64,000 bases of DNA from Methanomicrobia archaeon JdFR-19. GTDB lineage: Archaea; Halobacteriota; Methanosarcinia; DSM-18856; Methermicoccaceae. Where the stretch lies: positions 1-64,000 of the forward strand of contig MTMG01000013.1 of NCBI GenBank assembly GCA_002010075.1. The letters are read 5' to 3'. Position numbers and translations under genes: made by a program. Each line of letters opens with the position of its first letter. Within the stretch, counting starts at the first letter, position 1. Below the pieces are notes generated by a model. It was given only the letters and a program-made list of their open reading frames with translations. It had not been told where the DNA came from and did no database searches. This document shows, one piece after another, positions 45,187 to 54,467 of the stretch.

Positions 45187-45990
45187 ATGATTGAGAAAAT
45201 AAACGGGTTGAAAGGGTGCAATGTTGTTATAAAATTAGGCGGAAACATACTGAACGACAACATCATCGAGGACATAGCAGACGATGTTGTCAAACTCAGT
45301 CGTGCTGGTGTTAGACCAGTGGTTGTCCATGGTGGGGGGCATGAGATAAGTAAGATGATGGAAATGCTGGGGAAAGAACCGGTGTTCGTGGATGGGCTGA
45401 GGGTTACAGATAAGGAGACACTTGACATCGTTGCAATGGTTCTGTGTGGAAAGGAGAACCTAAAACTGACTTCGTTGATAATAAAGAAAGGTGGAAAAGC
45501 GGTTGGGCTGTCTGGAAAGGATGGTAAAACCATTGTTGGTAAAAGAATCGAAAAACTTGGTTGGGTTGGGGATGTAAAAGAAGTAAGAACAGAGCTTCTG
45601 GATGTTTTGCTGGAAAGAGGCTACATCCCGGTCATATCTCCAATTGCCATAGATGATGAAGGGAATCTATTGAATGTTAATGCGGACATTGCTGCCGGGA
45701 TGATTGCGAAAGCCCTGAAAGCAGATAAACTGCTCATACTGACAGATGTTCCCGGAATTCTCAGAGTTAGAAACAATCTGGATTCGAGAATACACAAGCT
45801 CAGACTGGAAGAACTCTCTCAATTGATACAAGATGGGACGGTTTCTGAGGGGATGATACCGAAACTCAGAGCGGTAATGCAAGCTCTTGAGGGAGGCGTA
45901 AAATCAGCTCACATAGTGAATGGAATGGAAAAACATTCCATACTTCTCGAGCTTGTTGGCGAGTATACCGGGACTGTTATTACGGTTTGA
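45187..45990 (+). CDS. argB: Acetylglutamate kinase
   Basis: Phosphorylates N-acetylglutamate in arginine synthesis. Motifs: VVIKLGGNIL, VVVHGGGHEISKMM, FVDGLRVTD, SGKDGKTI, NVNADIAAGMIAKALKADKL and LTDVPGIL; the MIPKLRAVMQALEGG segment binds ATP. ATG 45187 gives 267 residues starting MIEKINGLKG; ATG 45160 would add nine. Expected to be inhibited by arginine if the N-terminal helix is complete, which is not clear. TGA stop. Confidence 0.94.
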   Translation: MIEKINGLKGCNVVIKLGGNILNDNIIEDIADDVVKLSRAGVRPVVVHGGGHEISKMMEMLGKEPVFVDGLRVTDKETLDIVAMVLCGKENLKLTSLIIKKGGKAVGLSGKDGKTIVGKRIEKLGWVGDVKEVRTELLDVLLERGYIPVISPIAIDDEGNLLNVNADIAAGMIAKALKADKLLILTDVPGILRVRNNLDSRIHKLRLEELSQLIQDGTVSEGMIPKLRAVMQALEGGVKSAHIVNGMEKHSILLELVGEYTGTVITV

Positions 45991-46017
45991 CTTGGTATCT
46001 GATACTTGATATCTGAC

Positions 46018-47448
46018 TTATCCTTTGACCACGCCCATGGGCTTGAGCATCACAACCTTTGTTGCTATTCCGAGATTGTGAACAACATCAACAACCTCAC
46101 TCGAGTCTTTGTATGCGTCAGGTGCCTCCTCAGCGACCACCGCCTTCGATGCCGCCCTTACTATCACTCCCTGACCCTCAAGCTCTTTTATGAGTCTCGC
46201 ACCCGAGAACTTCGACTTTGCTTCATGTCTGCTCATAACTCTTCCAGAGCCATGACAGGCAGAGCCAAAACTCAGTTCGAGAGCCTTCTCACCTCCTCTC
46301 AGTATGAATGAGGGAGTTCCCATGCTTCCAGGTATCAGAACTGGCTGACCAACTTTCCGATATGCAGGCGGAACATCTGGATGCCCCTTCGGTAGTGCTC
46401 TGGTTGCCCCTTTGCGATGAACATACACTCCCCTTTTCTTTCCTTGATAGGTGTGGTACTCGTGCTTTGCTATGTTGTGTGCAACATCATACACAAGCTC
46501 TATGTCATCCTCTGCTACGCCAAGACACCGAGAAAACGATTCTCTGACCCAGTGTGTGATGATTTGTCTGTTTGCCCATGCGTAGTTGGCTGCAGCAGCC
46601 ATTGCACTGAAGTAGTTCATGCCCTCAGGTGAGTTCACAGGGGCACATGCAAGCTGTCTGTCTTTTAGCTCGATTCCATACTTTCTGTACGCATTTGTCA
46701 GTACTTTCAGATGGTCTGTGCATATCTGGTGTCCACACCCACGTGAGCCACAGTGAATCATCACAGTAACGTCTCCCTTCTCGAATCCATAAACATCATC
46801 GTATACCTCTGCAACATACTGGATTTCCAAGAAATGATTACCACTTCCCAGCGTTCCAAGTTGAGGTTTCCCTCTTTTGAATGCCTCCCTGCTCACGTGT
46901 TCGTATGATGCCTCTTTCATTCTCCCTCCATTCTCACAATGTACCAGGTCATCCTTCACACCATATCCGTTCTCAACCGCCCATTCAGAACCCTTGACGA
47001 GAACCTCTCTGAGTTCTCTCTCCCCAACCCTCAGTTTCCCCTCAGAACCAACCCCAGATGGGACATTCCTGAACAGCACCTCTGTTAGCTCTTTCATCTT
47101 CGGAATCACTTCTTCTTTTTTGAGGGGGGTTCTTAGGATACGAACACCACAGTTTATGTCAAACCCCACGCCCCCTGGACTTATCACTCCCTCCTCATCA
47201 TCGAATGCTGCAACCCCACCAATTGGAAAGCCATAACCCATATGAACGTCAGGCATCGCCATTGCTGGACCAACTATGCCGGGCAAGGTTGCAACGTTCT
47301 TCAACTGGGTAATCGCATCATTCTCAAGTCCTCTTAACAATAATTCAGATACGAACAAAACAGCATCAGACCTCATCCCATATTTCTCATCCTTGGGAAT
47401 CCTCCACATGTACTCATTAATTCTTTCAAAGTTGTGAACATCAACCAT
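46018..47448 (-). CDS. rtcB: RNA-splicing ligase RtcB
   Basis: Joins tRNA exon halves with 2',3'-cyclic phosphate ends after intron excision, using GTP and Mn. 476 residues. Segments: AMAMPDVHMGYGFPIGGVAA, VGFDINCGVR, GTLGSGNHFLEIQ, IHCGSRGCGHQ, VYDVAHNIAKHE and the guanylylated His region FGSACHGSGRVMSR. Needed for the intron of tRNA-Ser(CGA) in this window. Overlaps the DHH gene by 8 bases. TAA stop. Confidence 0.97.
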   Translation of the reverse strand: MVDVHNFERINEYMWRIPKDEKYGMRSDAVLFVSELLLRGLENDAITQLKNVATLPGIVGPAMAMPDVHMGYGFPIGGVAAFDDEEGVISPGGVGFDINCGVRILRTPLKKEEVIPKMKELTEVLFRNVPSGVGSEGKLRVGERELREVLVKGSEWAVENGYGVKDDLVHCENGGRMKEASYEHVSREAFKRGKPQLGTLGSGNHFLEIQYVAEVYDDVYGFEKGDVTVMIHCGSRGCGHQICTDHLKVLTNAYRKYGIELKDRQLACAPVNSPEGMNYFSAMAAAANYAWANRQIITHWVRESFSRCLGVAEDDIELVYDVAHNIAKHEYHTYQGKKRGVYVHRKGATRALPKGHPDVPPAYRKVGQPVLIPGSMGTPSFILRGGEKALELSFGSACHGSGRVMSRHEAKSKFSGARLIKELEGQGVIVRAASKAVVAEEAPDAYKDSSEVVDVVHNLGIATKVVMLKPMGVVKG

Positions 47449-49552
47449 TCTCTCCTCCCTCCATCCTTCCTATTTTCTCAGCCAAAGCTTTTAACACTTC
47501 CTTTCTCATACCTTCAAAGAACTTTATGCTTCCAACAACAAGATGCCCACCACCACTTATACCCCCCTCTTTGAGTTCTTGTTGAAGCTCTCGGACAAGC
47601 AACGGGAAGTTCATTTCAACACCTCTCGAACGCATAACTGCAAAATCTGGGCCATAGCCTATTGTAATGGTTGGTTCTCCCTCTTTACACAGTCTATCAT
47701 GAATCTCACCAACCATCTTTCCCGGTGGAGGGAATGTGAATTTATGGGAGAAGATTCCAACATCGATAACATTCAGCACAATTCCATTCGGCAACTTCGT
47801 CGTCTTCACATGATGCATACACGCCTCAACACTCTCTTCGATTGCAACCTTCGCATCACTTGCAAGTGCCTCAAGAACCTTTCTGTGCCTCTCGGGTCTT
47901 CCCGATAGATTGAGCACATCATTGACAATATGCCTCCCCTCAGAAAATCTGAGCCAGTATGACAGATAATCAACAGCAAGAGCCATATTTTTGAGTTCGT
48001 CGTGTGAATATTTTTCAAGAGCCAGTTCAAGATATTTTCTCGCCTCCTCTCCTTCCGCCCTGTCCCCCAAAACAGAGACTGATGCAAGATGCATTATGGT
48101 GTCTGTGATGGATGGATTTATCATTCTCGCAATTTCGAGGCACAGAATTCCAGTTGTGATGTTGTAGTCTGCCTCCACATGAGCAGGATTCACATGCTCC
48201 AAAAGATACTCATCAACCTCTGGGTCTGGATGGTGATGGTCAACCACAATCACATCAACCCCGTACATGCGGGTGTATCTGAGTGCCGGAACATCCTCAA
48301 GAGTTGAGCCATTATCCACCAGCAGTATTAACGGTAGCTTTTGCTCGTATCTCTCTTGGTCTTCGAGTGCAAAACTCAAGTCCTTTATGATGTCTGTCAT
48401 CTCATAAAAGGGAGCTCTTGATGGGGACCTTTTCAGGAGATAGTACGAATTCTCTTTTCCGTTTATCTCTCTGACAATTGGCAGGAGGGCTTGCTCTATG
48501 CATACAGCGGCTGTTATACCATCAGCATCTGCGTGATGTCTTATTATTACTGGGCGGGAGGTGTATGCACACATCAAAAGCTCTTTTGCCACCTTTTCCA
48601 TTCTACTCCTTAATTTCTCAAGATACTCACTCTTCACGAGAAATTCGATCTTTGGAGGAGTGCATCTCTTCTCTAAAGCCTCTCTCAATTTCTCCTTTAC
48701 AATGAGAGCTTCTTCCCCCCACAGTCGTTTGATGGAGCGAATCTCGAGCTGGAGAGTTCCGTTTCTGAGAAGCACATCACCCACAATCCTCACAACTGAG
48801 CCAACATCTATGTGTGGGTACGCCCGCACACCCGCCCCCTCAAAACCAGCACACTGCACACTGCCTGTTTCGTCTGCAACCGTGAATATTGTTGGACCTT
48901 GCGTCTGTCTGACTCCCATCACTTCTCCTTCTATTCCAACAAGAGTGCCAACCTTTGAAGAGAGTGAATCGATTGAGACCCTCTCAACCGGTTTCTCAAG
49001 CTCAACGACCCGATAGTCGTTTATGTTGACAGGTTCGAGGTCAATGTTTCCGTTTGGATGGATGTTCTTCACCCTCACAACGACTCTGTCTCCTATCTCG
49101 TAGTTTGTTTTTCTCATCAATCCTCTCACTGAGGGATTGAGCATGACAAACATGCCAAAATCTGTTTTCGAACTCACAATCCCGCTCAAAAGCATCCCAA
49201 TTCTTATATCACCCACATCACACACAGAGTCAAGTACATACACCACCTTCTTCTTAGAGCATTCCGAACATACATCCTGACCCAGCGGTGCCTCCCCACC
49301 ACACACTTTGCACACACCAACTTCTCCCTTTCCTCCACACACGGGACATGGTATTTTTCTCTCAACCTTACCAGTCCCTCCACAGTCAGGACAAACTCCT
49401 CCGCCGTTCATGATATCCATAAGACTCTTTTCAGATACCTCCCCAACTGTAAAAGAGTGTATTTTACCAGCACCCTTACATCTCTTGCATGCAACCTCCT
49501 CAACACTCACGTATCCCTTACCATCGCACTCTCTACACATCATCTCTCGCAT
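47441..49552 (-). CDS. DHH-family (RecJ-like) phosphoesterase with DnaJ-type zinc fingers
   Basis: 703 residues in this order: a DnaJ-like zinc region (CRECDGKG, CKRCKGAG, CPDCGGTG, CPVCGGKG), an S1-like RNA-binding domain (LLSGIVSSKTDFGMFVML), an OB fold (GIEGEVMGVRQTQGPTIFTV), the DHH domain (HHADADGITAA, VDHHHPD) and DHHA1 ending GGGHLVVGS. It probably degrades or edits single-stranded DNA or RNA. It is followed by rtcB in the same operon, suggesting RNA metabolism. TGA stop. Confidence 0.93.
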   Translation of the reverse strand: MREMMCRECDGKGYVSVEEVACKRCKGAGKIHSFTVGEVSEKSLMDIMNGGGVCPDCGGTGKVERKIPCPVCGGKGEVGVCKVCGGEAPLGQDVCSECSKKKVVYVLDSVCDVGDIRIGMLLSGIVSSKTDFGMFVMLNPSVRGLMRKTNYEIGDRVVVRVKNIHPNGNIDLEPVNINDYRVVELEKPVERVSIDSLSSKVGTLVGIEGEVMGVRQTQGPTIFTVADETGSVQCAGFEGAGVRAYPHIDVGSVVRIVGDVLLRNGTLQLEIRSIKRLWGEEALIVKEKLREALEKRCTPPKIEFLVKSEYLEKLRSRMEKVAKELLMCAYTSRPVIIRHHADADGITAAVCIEQALLPIVREINGKENSYYLLKRSPSRAPFYEMTDIIKDLSFALEDQERYEQKLPLILLVDNGSTLEDVPALRYTRMYGVDVIVVDHHHPDPEVDEYLLEHVNPAHVEADYNITTGILCLEIARMINPSITDTIMHLASVSVLGDRAEGEEARKYLELALEKYSHDELKNMALAVDYLSYWLRFSEGRHIVNDVLNLSGRPERHRKVLEALASDAKVAIEESVEACMHHVKTTKLPNGIVLNVIDVGIFSHKFTFPPPGKMVGEIHDRLCKEGEPTITIGYGPDFAVMRSRGVEMNFPLLVRELQQELKEGGISGGGHLVVGSIKFFEGMRKEVLKALAEKIGRMEGGENG

Positions 49553-49621
49553 TATTGCACTTTATAGTATAGAAAGTTTTATTTATCACACAAAATAATA
49601 ACATAGCTCGCAAAAAAGAGA

Positions 49622-49695
49622 GGGCTGGTAGCTCAGCCAGGCAGAGCGATTGGCTCTTAACCAATTGGTCGGGGGTTCAAATCCCTCCCAGCCCG
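49622..49695 (+). tRNA. tRNA-Lys(CUU)
   Basis: GGGCTGG and CCAGCCC pair as the acceptor stem, with discriminator G. The anticodon stem ATTGG/CCAAT encloses CTCTTAA, giving CUU. T-arm CGGGG-GTTCAAA-TCCCT is normal and no intron is seen. Ends five bases before the phosphatase ATG. CCA not encoded. Confidence 0.95.
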
Positions 49696-49700
49696 CTTGG

Positions 49701-50492
49701 ATGAACAGAAACGAACAATTTCTTCTGCTCAAAGAATGTTCAGACATCCTCCAAACCGAGCCAAACCTTTTGAAACTCAGAAAGAAGAGTGCCGTGGTAG
49801 TGGGGGATGTGCATGGTAGTAAGAACGCAGTGTTAAAGGCATTTGAAATTTCTGAGAGCTTTGAGAGTGTAATATTCTTGGGGGATTATGTCGATAGAGG
49901 ACCACATCAGATTGAGACAATCAACTTGGTATTGTCTGCAAAGCTCGATAGACCCAAAAACATAATCCTCCTGAGGGGAAATCATGAACTGCCTTACATG
50001 AATTAGATGTATGGGTTCAGATACGTTGTGGAAGCGACCTATGACCATGAGATGTGGATACACTTCAACGAATGCTTTTCATATATGCCATACGCCTGTA
50101 TTTTGTGCAATGTCATGTTTGTGCATGGTGGCATATCCGAGGGGATAAAGCGAATTGAAGACATAAACAAACATCCAAAAGGGATGGTACCATCTCCAGA
50201 AATGGAGGAACTTCTCTGGAACGATCCAGCGGATGGAATAAGTGGTTTTGTCTTCAACGAAGAGAGAATGGGCTTCAAGAAGTTTGGTAGGGATGTGCTG
50301 ATGGATTTCTTGGAGGGGAACTCACTTATGAGGGTGGTGAGAGCACATCAACCAGTGAGAAATGGATTTTGTGAAATGTGGGATGGCAAACTCATCACTG
50401 TATTTTCAAGTCCAGAGACCCATCCGGAAGGAAAGGGAACATTGCTCTTGTTCGAGAATGGCGAGATAGAACCCACGAATCTGTCAGTCTAA
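49701..50492 (+). CDS. PPP-family Ser/Thr phosphatase with in-frame TAG
   Basis: 263 residues. The metal and catalytic motifs are GDVHGSKN, LGDYVDRGPH, LRGNHE, then later FVHGGIS and RAHQPVRNGF. TAG at 50004-50006 (codon 102) falls in RGNHELPYMN-x-MYGF, the point where related phosphatases continue with YGF. The two halves in separate frames would lack one metal-ligand group each. ATG 49701 is chosen, just after tRNA-Lys; the longer frame would run into the tRNA. TAA stop. Confidence 0.93.
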
Positions 50493-51491
50493 CACCCTCA
50501 TAACGATGGCGCCGTCTCCTTTTATGAAAACATGAAAAGTCTCTCCATTTTTTAGCCCGTGTTCGATTCTGTTTCTGATGCTCCAGTAATCCTTTGGATT
50601 CACATTTCCTCTGAGAACCGCCTTTCCAGCTCCTTCTTTTATGAGAATTTCATTCACCTTTCTTATCAGTTCGTCCATTTCATTCTCCCTGATGAAATCC
50701 ACAACTTCGTAGGAGTTTTTGAAGTACGGTGATTCAATGGAGTGAGGAGAGGTAATGAGTATTCTTTTTCTGTCGATTCGGTATATGCTGAAGGCTGGGG
50801 GTAGCAGTCTTGATTGAACAAGTACCGGGTCTGGCTCATAAGCAAATTTCTCAAGAGTATCAACATAATTCCAGCTGTCTGGGTCTGTCGGTGAACCTTC
50901 CACCCTTTTAACCTCATCGTTAATCATCACCCCCGAGCTTTCACACCTCACAAGCTCGCCAAAATAGAGAGTTAGCCTGTTCAACTGCCCCTCGAGACTG
51001 ATATATTCTTTTTCACAGTCGAAAGGAATTCTTTCTGGTGTGAGTTGTGGGGGCGCTTCTATCGCAATTCCTTTAACCCAGTGGTATGCACTCAGAATCT
51101 CTTGGGGGGAAGGACTCATCGATGATATAGACCTCTCGTCTTCACTGGGTGGTCTGGATGGGTCACAGAACACATACTCGATTTTGTGCATAACACGATT
51201 CACAAACTCCTCATTTGTTCCATCCGCAACAAAGAATTTCACATTCTTTATTCCCCTTCTCTTGCAATTCAGTTTTGCAAACCTTACCATTTTCGGGTCG
51301 ATATCAACCGCAACCACTTTTTTACAGTGTCTTGCAAATGCTATCGTTTGCCCTCCGATTCCACATCCTATTTCAAGAAGCACCTTACACGACAGTCTGC
51401 TGGCTCTGTATTCTGCAACCTTTTCTGGAGTGGCAAATCTTCCACCCACCTCTTCGCCCACCATCCTTCTCGAGAACTTCTTCATTGGCAC
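50484..51491 (-). CDS. SAM-dependent methyltransferase with THUMP-like C-terminus
   Basis: 335 residues. The Rossmann SAM site is LLEIGCGIGGQTIAFA, with VVAVDIDP, and the catalytic loop YVFCDPSRPPSEDE. The C-terminal 100 residues look like the THUMP-like domain that follows some archaeal RNA methyltransferases (GNVNPKDYWSIRNRIEH). Probably modifies RNA. It is the last gene of the long minus-strand run. TGA stop, overlapping the phosphatase end by 9 bases. Confidence 0.82.
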   Translation of the reverse strand: MPMKKFSRRMVGEEVGGRFATPEKVAEYRASRLSCKVLLEIGCGIGGQTIAFARHCKKVVAVDIDPKMVRFAKLNCKRRGIKNVKFFVADGTNEEFVNRVMHKIEYVFCDPSRPPSEDERSISSMSPSPQEILSAYHWVKGIAIEAPPQLTPERIPFDCEKEYISLEGQLNRLTLYFGELVRCESSGVMINDEVKRVEGSPTDPDSWNYVDTLEKFAYEPDPVLVQSRLLPPAFSIYRIDRKRILITSPHSIESPYFKNSYEVVDFIRENEMDELIRKVNEILIKEGAGKAVLRGNVNPKDYWSIRNRIEHGLKNGETFHVFIKGDGAIVMRVLD

Positions 51492-51494
51492 ACC

Positions 51495-52241
51495 TCAGAG
51501 TTCCCAGAGTTTCATGAGCATGAGAGATGCAGACAGAGTGAGAACCACGAACAGCAGAATCCTCATACTGTTTTCGTGAATTCTCTTCTTTAGCCACATC
51601 CCAACCCATACCCCTGGAACTGATGATGCCATGAGTGTGAGGGTGAGGACAACATCGATGTCCGCAAGCGTGATATATCCTATGCCCGCAATCAATGTTA
51701 TGATGATTGAGAATATCATGTTCGTTCCAACCAGCGTTCTTACTTCTGGAAAACTCCTGCTCAAGAGCATGAGTCCAAACACACCACTTCCGATTGAGGA
51801 CATCTGGGTCACCAATCCTGCGATGAATCCAGCGAGTGCGAATCTTGGGAAGTATACTGAAAATCCGAGCTCTGAAATGATGTAGAACATCAATGCACCC
51901 ATTACAACAACACTCACAACATAAACGAGTATCAAATCCAAATCGTAAAAATTTTTAAGGATTTTTAGTATCAAGAATCCGACCAGAATTCCGAGAATTC
52001 CCCATTTGAGCATGGTTTTCAGATATTGCGTGTTCACGTCCCCAGAGAGGTAGCACCTCAGAGAGGTGTAGGTCTTCACAAACACGACATAGAAGAAGTT
52101 TGCACCTATTGCATGAACTGGACTCACCCCTCCGTAGATGAGCAAAGGTGTCATCATAACACCCCCACCTATCGATGTCAGGGTTATCAGTATCCCAGTT
52201 ATAGCTCCAATCAGAATAAAAAGAGGTTCCAAATTCACCAC
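51495..52241 (-). CDS. TauE/SafE-family anion permease
   Basis: 248 residues with about eight hydrophobic helices arranged in two halves. The N-terminal GAITGILITLTSIGGGVMMTPL and the second-half QMSSIGSGVFGLMLL are the internal-repeat signatures. The family exports sulfite, sulfoacetate or related anions. Its location behind pheA and the fwd operon gives no clear substrate; export of sulfur compounds is a guess. TGA stop overlaps the pheA start region. Confidence 0.88.
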   Translation of the reverse strand: MVNLEPLFILIGAITGILITLTSIGGGVMMTPLLIYGGVSPVHAIGANFFYVVFVKTYTSLRCYLSGDVNTQYLKTMLKWGILGILVGFLILKILKNFYDLDLILVYVVSVVVMGALMFYIISELGFSVYFPRFALAGFIAGLVTQMSSIGSGVFGLMLLSRSFPEVRTLVGTNMIFSIIITLIAGIGYITLADIDVVLTLTLMASSVPGVWVGMWLKKRIHENSMRILLFVVLTLSASLMLMKLWEL

Positions 52242-53047
52242 CCATAGGAACCTAGCACCTTCACTTCATCTGCCTTCTCTCTCAAAGCTTTCAGGGCATC
52301 AGCCACCACCTCGTCTTTCACATGCCCTTCGAGGTCTATGAAGAAGAAGTACTCCCCCATTTCTCTCTTCTTTGATCTGGACTCGATTCTTGTCAGATTG
52401 ATTCCTCTCCTTGCAAACTCCCCCAGTATCTCATAGAGTGCTCCAGGTCTATCCTTTTTCAGATAAACAGCCAACAGAGTTTTATCCCTTCCTGTTTTCT
52501 CTCCTACCTCTCTCGACAGGAGAACGAATCTCGTATAGTTCTCTTTCCTGTCCTGCACATCGGCTTTGAGAATGTGAAGGGAGTATTCTCGTGCCGCCTC
52601 CTCAGAGGCGATTGCAGCATACGTTGGATTCTTCGAAGCAAGTTCTGCGGCGTTGGAGGTGGATGTGGTGTTCAGCACCTTTATACCATACTCTTTTGTG
52701 AGTGACATTACGAACGAGCGACACTGGGCGAGTGCCTGTGGATGGGAAACCACTACCTCAATCTCCTCGATTTTTGAAGCTCTTGAAAGAAGATGATGCC
52801 TTATCTCAAGCACAACCTCCCCACATATCATGACATCGTGTGATAGTATGGCGTCCAACACCTCTCCAACCGAGCCTTGAAGCGAGTTCTCAATCGGCAC
52901 AACTCCCAGACTCCCCCCCTCTTCGACCTCTCTGACAACATCCTCTACACAATCAAAGAACATGATTTCTGCGCCCTCTACGAGCTTTCTTGCTGCGATA
53001 TGTGAAAACGAACCTTTTGGCCCAAGTGTTGCAACTTTGTGTTTCAT
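52235..53047 (-). CDS. pheA: Prephenate dehydratase
   Basis: Converts prephenate to phenylpyruvate for phenylalanine. 270 residues. The dehydratase domain has VATLGPKGSFSHIAA, GVVPIENSLQGSV and NYTRFVLLSR. The ACT domain has RPGALYEILGEFARRGINLT and the ESR segment, which binds Phe for feedback control. Its ATG overlaps the true TGA of the upstream diphthine-ammonia ligase (ATGA), which only exists if TAG is read through. TGA stop. Confidence 0.95.
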   Translation of the reverse strand: MKHKVATLGPKGSFSHIAARKLVEGAEIMFFDCVEDVVREVEEGGSLGVVPIENSLQGSVGEVLDAILSHDVMICGEVVLEIRHHLLSRASKIEEIEVVVSHPQALAQCRSFVMSLTKEYGIKVLNTTSTSNAAELASKNPTYAAIASEEAAREYSLHILKADVQDRKENYTRFVLLSREVGEKTGRDKTLLAVYLKKDRPGALYEILGEFARRGINLTRIESRSKKREMGEYFFFIDLEGHVKDEVVADALKALREKADEVKVLGSYGW

Positions 53048-53694
53048 ACAGTTTCACCATCTATCACATAATCACCAGAGTCTCCGTACCATCTAACATT
53101 TCCCTACACCACTCTTATTCTCTTCTTGAAATGTGGAGCATTCAACACAAATGTTTCGTACTCACCGCCCTCACCAAGCGGATGTATCCCATACTTCCTA
53201 CATACTTCAATGAGTTGGTATGCAGTTCTTTTATCAAGAACTTTTCCAAGCCACTCCTTTCCGAGTCCATCTGCTGCCACCCTGACCACCATCACATCCA
53301 TTTCATCAACCATTTCCAATAACGTCTTCTCAGGCTCACATCCCCACAGTGGAGAAATTGTCTCAAGCCCCACCTTTTCTGCAATACTTTCAATTCTTGA
53401 CTTCTGGTACACAGATGCGACAGCCCCCGTACACACACCATCAACTTTGAGGAGCGAAAGACTCTCTTCAAGTTCCATCAGTTCATCTTCTCCCGAATGG
53501 TGTAATATTATTGGGAGACCCCATGCACTACTTACGGTGGGCATCATATGAATGTTTGTGTAGTGGTACATATGGGATTCTTCAGAGGGAGGTATGATTG
53601 AGAGCAGGCAGACGATTTTATGTCCAGCTTTACTTGCGAGGTATGCTGCGTATGTGGAATCCTTCCCGCCAGATACGAGGGCTACGAGTCTCAA
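53044..53694 (-). CDS. dph6: Diphthine-ammonia ligase extended through a 3' TAG
   Basis: 216 residues, final step of diphthamide formation on aEF2. The ATP-pyrophosphatase start is LVSGGKDSTYAAYLA, with GEGGEYETFVLNAPHF near the end. The first in-frame stop is TAG 53104-53106 (codon 197), right after KKRIRVV. Continuing gives GNVRWYGDSGDYVID, the usual C-terminal strand of this family, then TGA 53044-53046, which overlaps the pheA ATG. The start is TTG 53694, overlapping the fdhD stop (TTGA). Confidence 0.88.
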
Positions 53695-54467
53695 ATCGAT
53701 ACCCTCTCAGGGTATGTGTAGATATACAGATTGGGTCTCCTAACAAAAGCAACAATCGTAATCCCAGCCTTCACACTAGCCTCGATTCCACTGGACAACG
53801 GTGCAGCCTTGGACACTATGATGGGTATGCCAACCCTCGCAACCTTCCTGACAATCCCCTCGGAGAGTCTGCACGTGGTTGCAACCACACATTCTGAGAG
53901 TTCGATTCCTTTCATGACACAGTACCCAACAGCCTTGTCCATTGCAGTGTGCCTCGACACATCCTCGCACATGAAAAGCACCTTTCCATCTGAATCAGCT
54001 ATAAGGGTTGAGTGTGTTCCTCCGGTCCTCCTCCATAGCCTTGCATTCTCTGTTATGTGTTCGATTAAAGAGAATATGACATCACTGGTGATTTTCACAT
54101 CTCCTCTGGTTTTATTATTTTCAGCTTGGGTCTCTGTCGTTCTTTCTGTGGTGATGACCCTTATTTTGTTGTTCTGTATTTCGAGGTTTAAAGAGGGGGG
54201 AGGGTTTGGAAGCAAACCCTCGCATACGAGATGTCCCACAGCCATCTCCTCGAGTTGTGTGGGCAGTGCTGTGAGCGAGGCAATCCTTTCCGAGTTCAAA
54301 AAGATGTGGTAGAGCTCATCAACGCATACATCCACCTCTTCTGTTGAGGTCTTCCCCCCCTCCTTAACCACACACATCTGTTGTTTGACCATTTCTTTTA
54401 GTCCTTCATCTAACTTTTCGTCTCTCCAGTAGGATTTCCACTTGCCCCTATACTCCCAGTGTTTCAT
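53691..54467 (-). CDS. fdhD: FdhD-like sulfurtransferase lacking the CxxC motif
   Basis: 258 residues. FdhD carries sulfur from a cysteine desulfurase to the Mo/W-bis-MGD cofactor. The conserved RTGGTHSTLIAD, EDVSRHTAMDKAVG and SKAAPLSSGIEASVKAGIT are clear. The CxxC loop of E. coli FdhD is not seen; single Cys residues occur in SECVVATTC. The ATG overlaps the fwdB TGA, so it is translated with the Mo/W subunit of formylmethanofuran dehydrogenase. No formate dehydrogenase is nearby. TGA stop. Confidence 0.85.
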   Translation of the reverse strand: MKHWEYRGKWKSYWRDEKLDEGLKEMVKQQMCVVKEGGKTSTEEVDVCVDELYHIFLNSERIASLTALPTQLEEMAVGHLVCEGLLPNPPPSLNLEIQNNKIRVITTERTTETQAENNKTRGDVKITSDVIFSLIEHITENARLWRRTGGTHSTLIADSDGKVLFMCEDVSRHTAMDKAVGYCVMKGIELSECVVATTCRLSEGIVRKVARVGIPIIVSKAAPLSSGIEASVKAGITIVAFVRRPNLYIYTYPERVSI

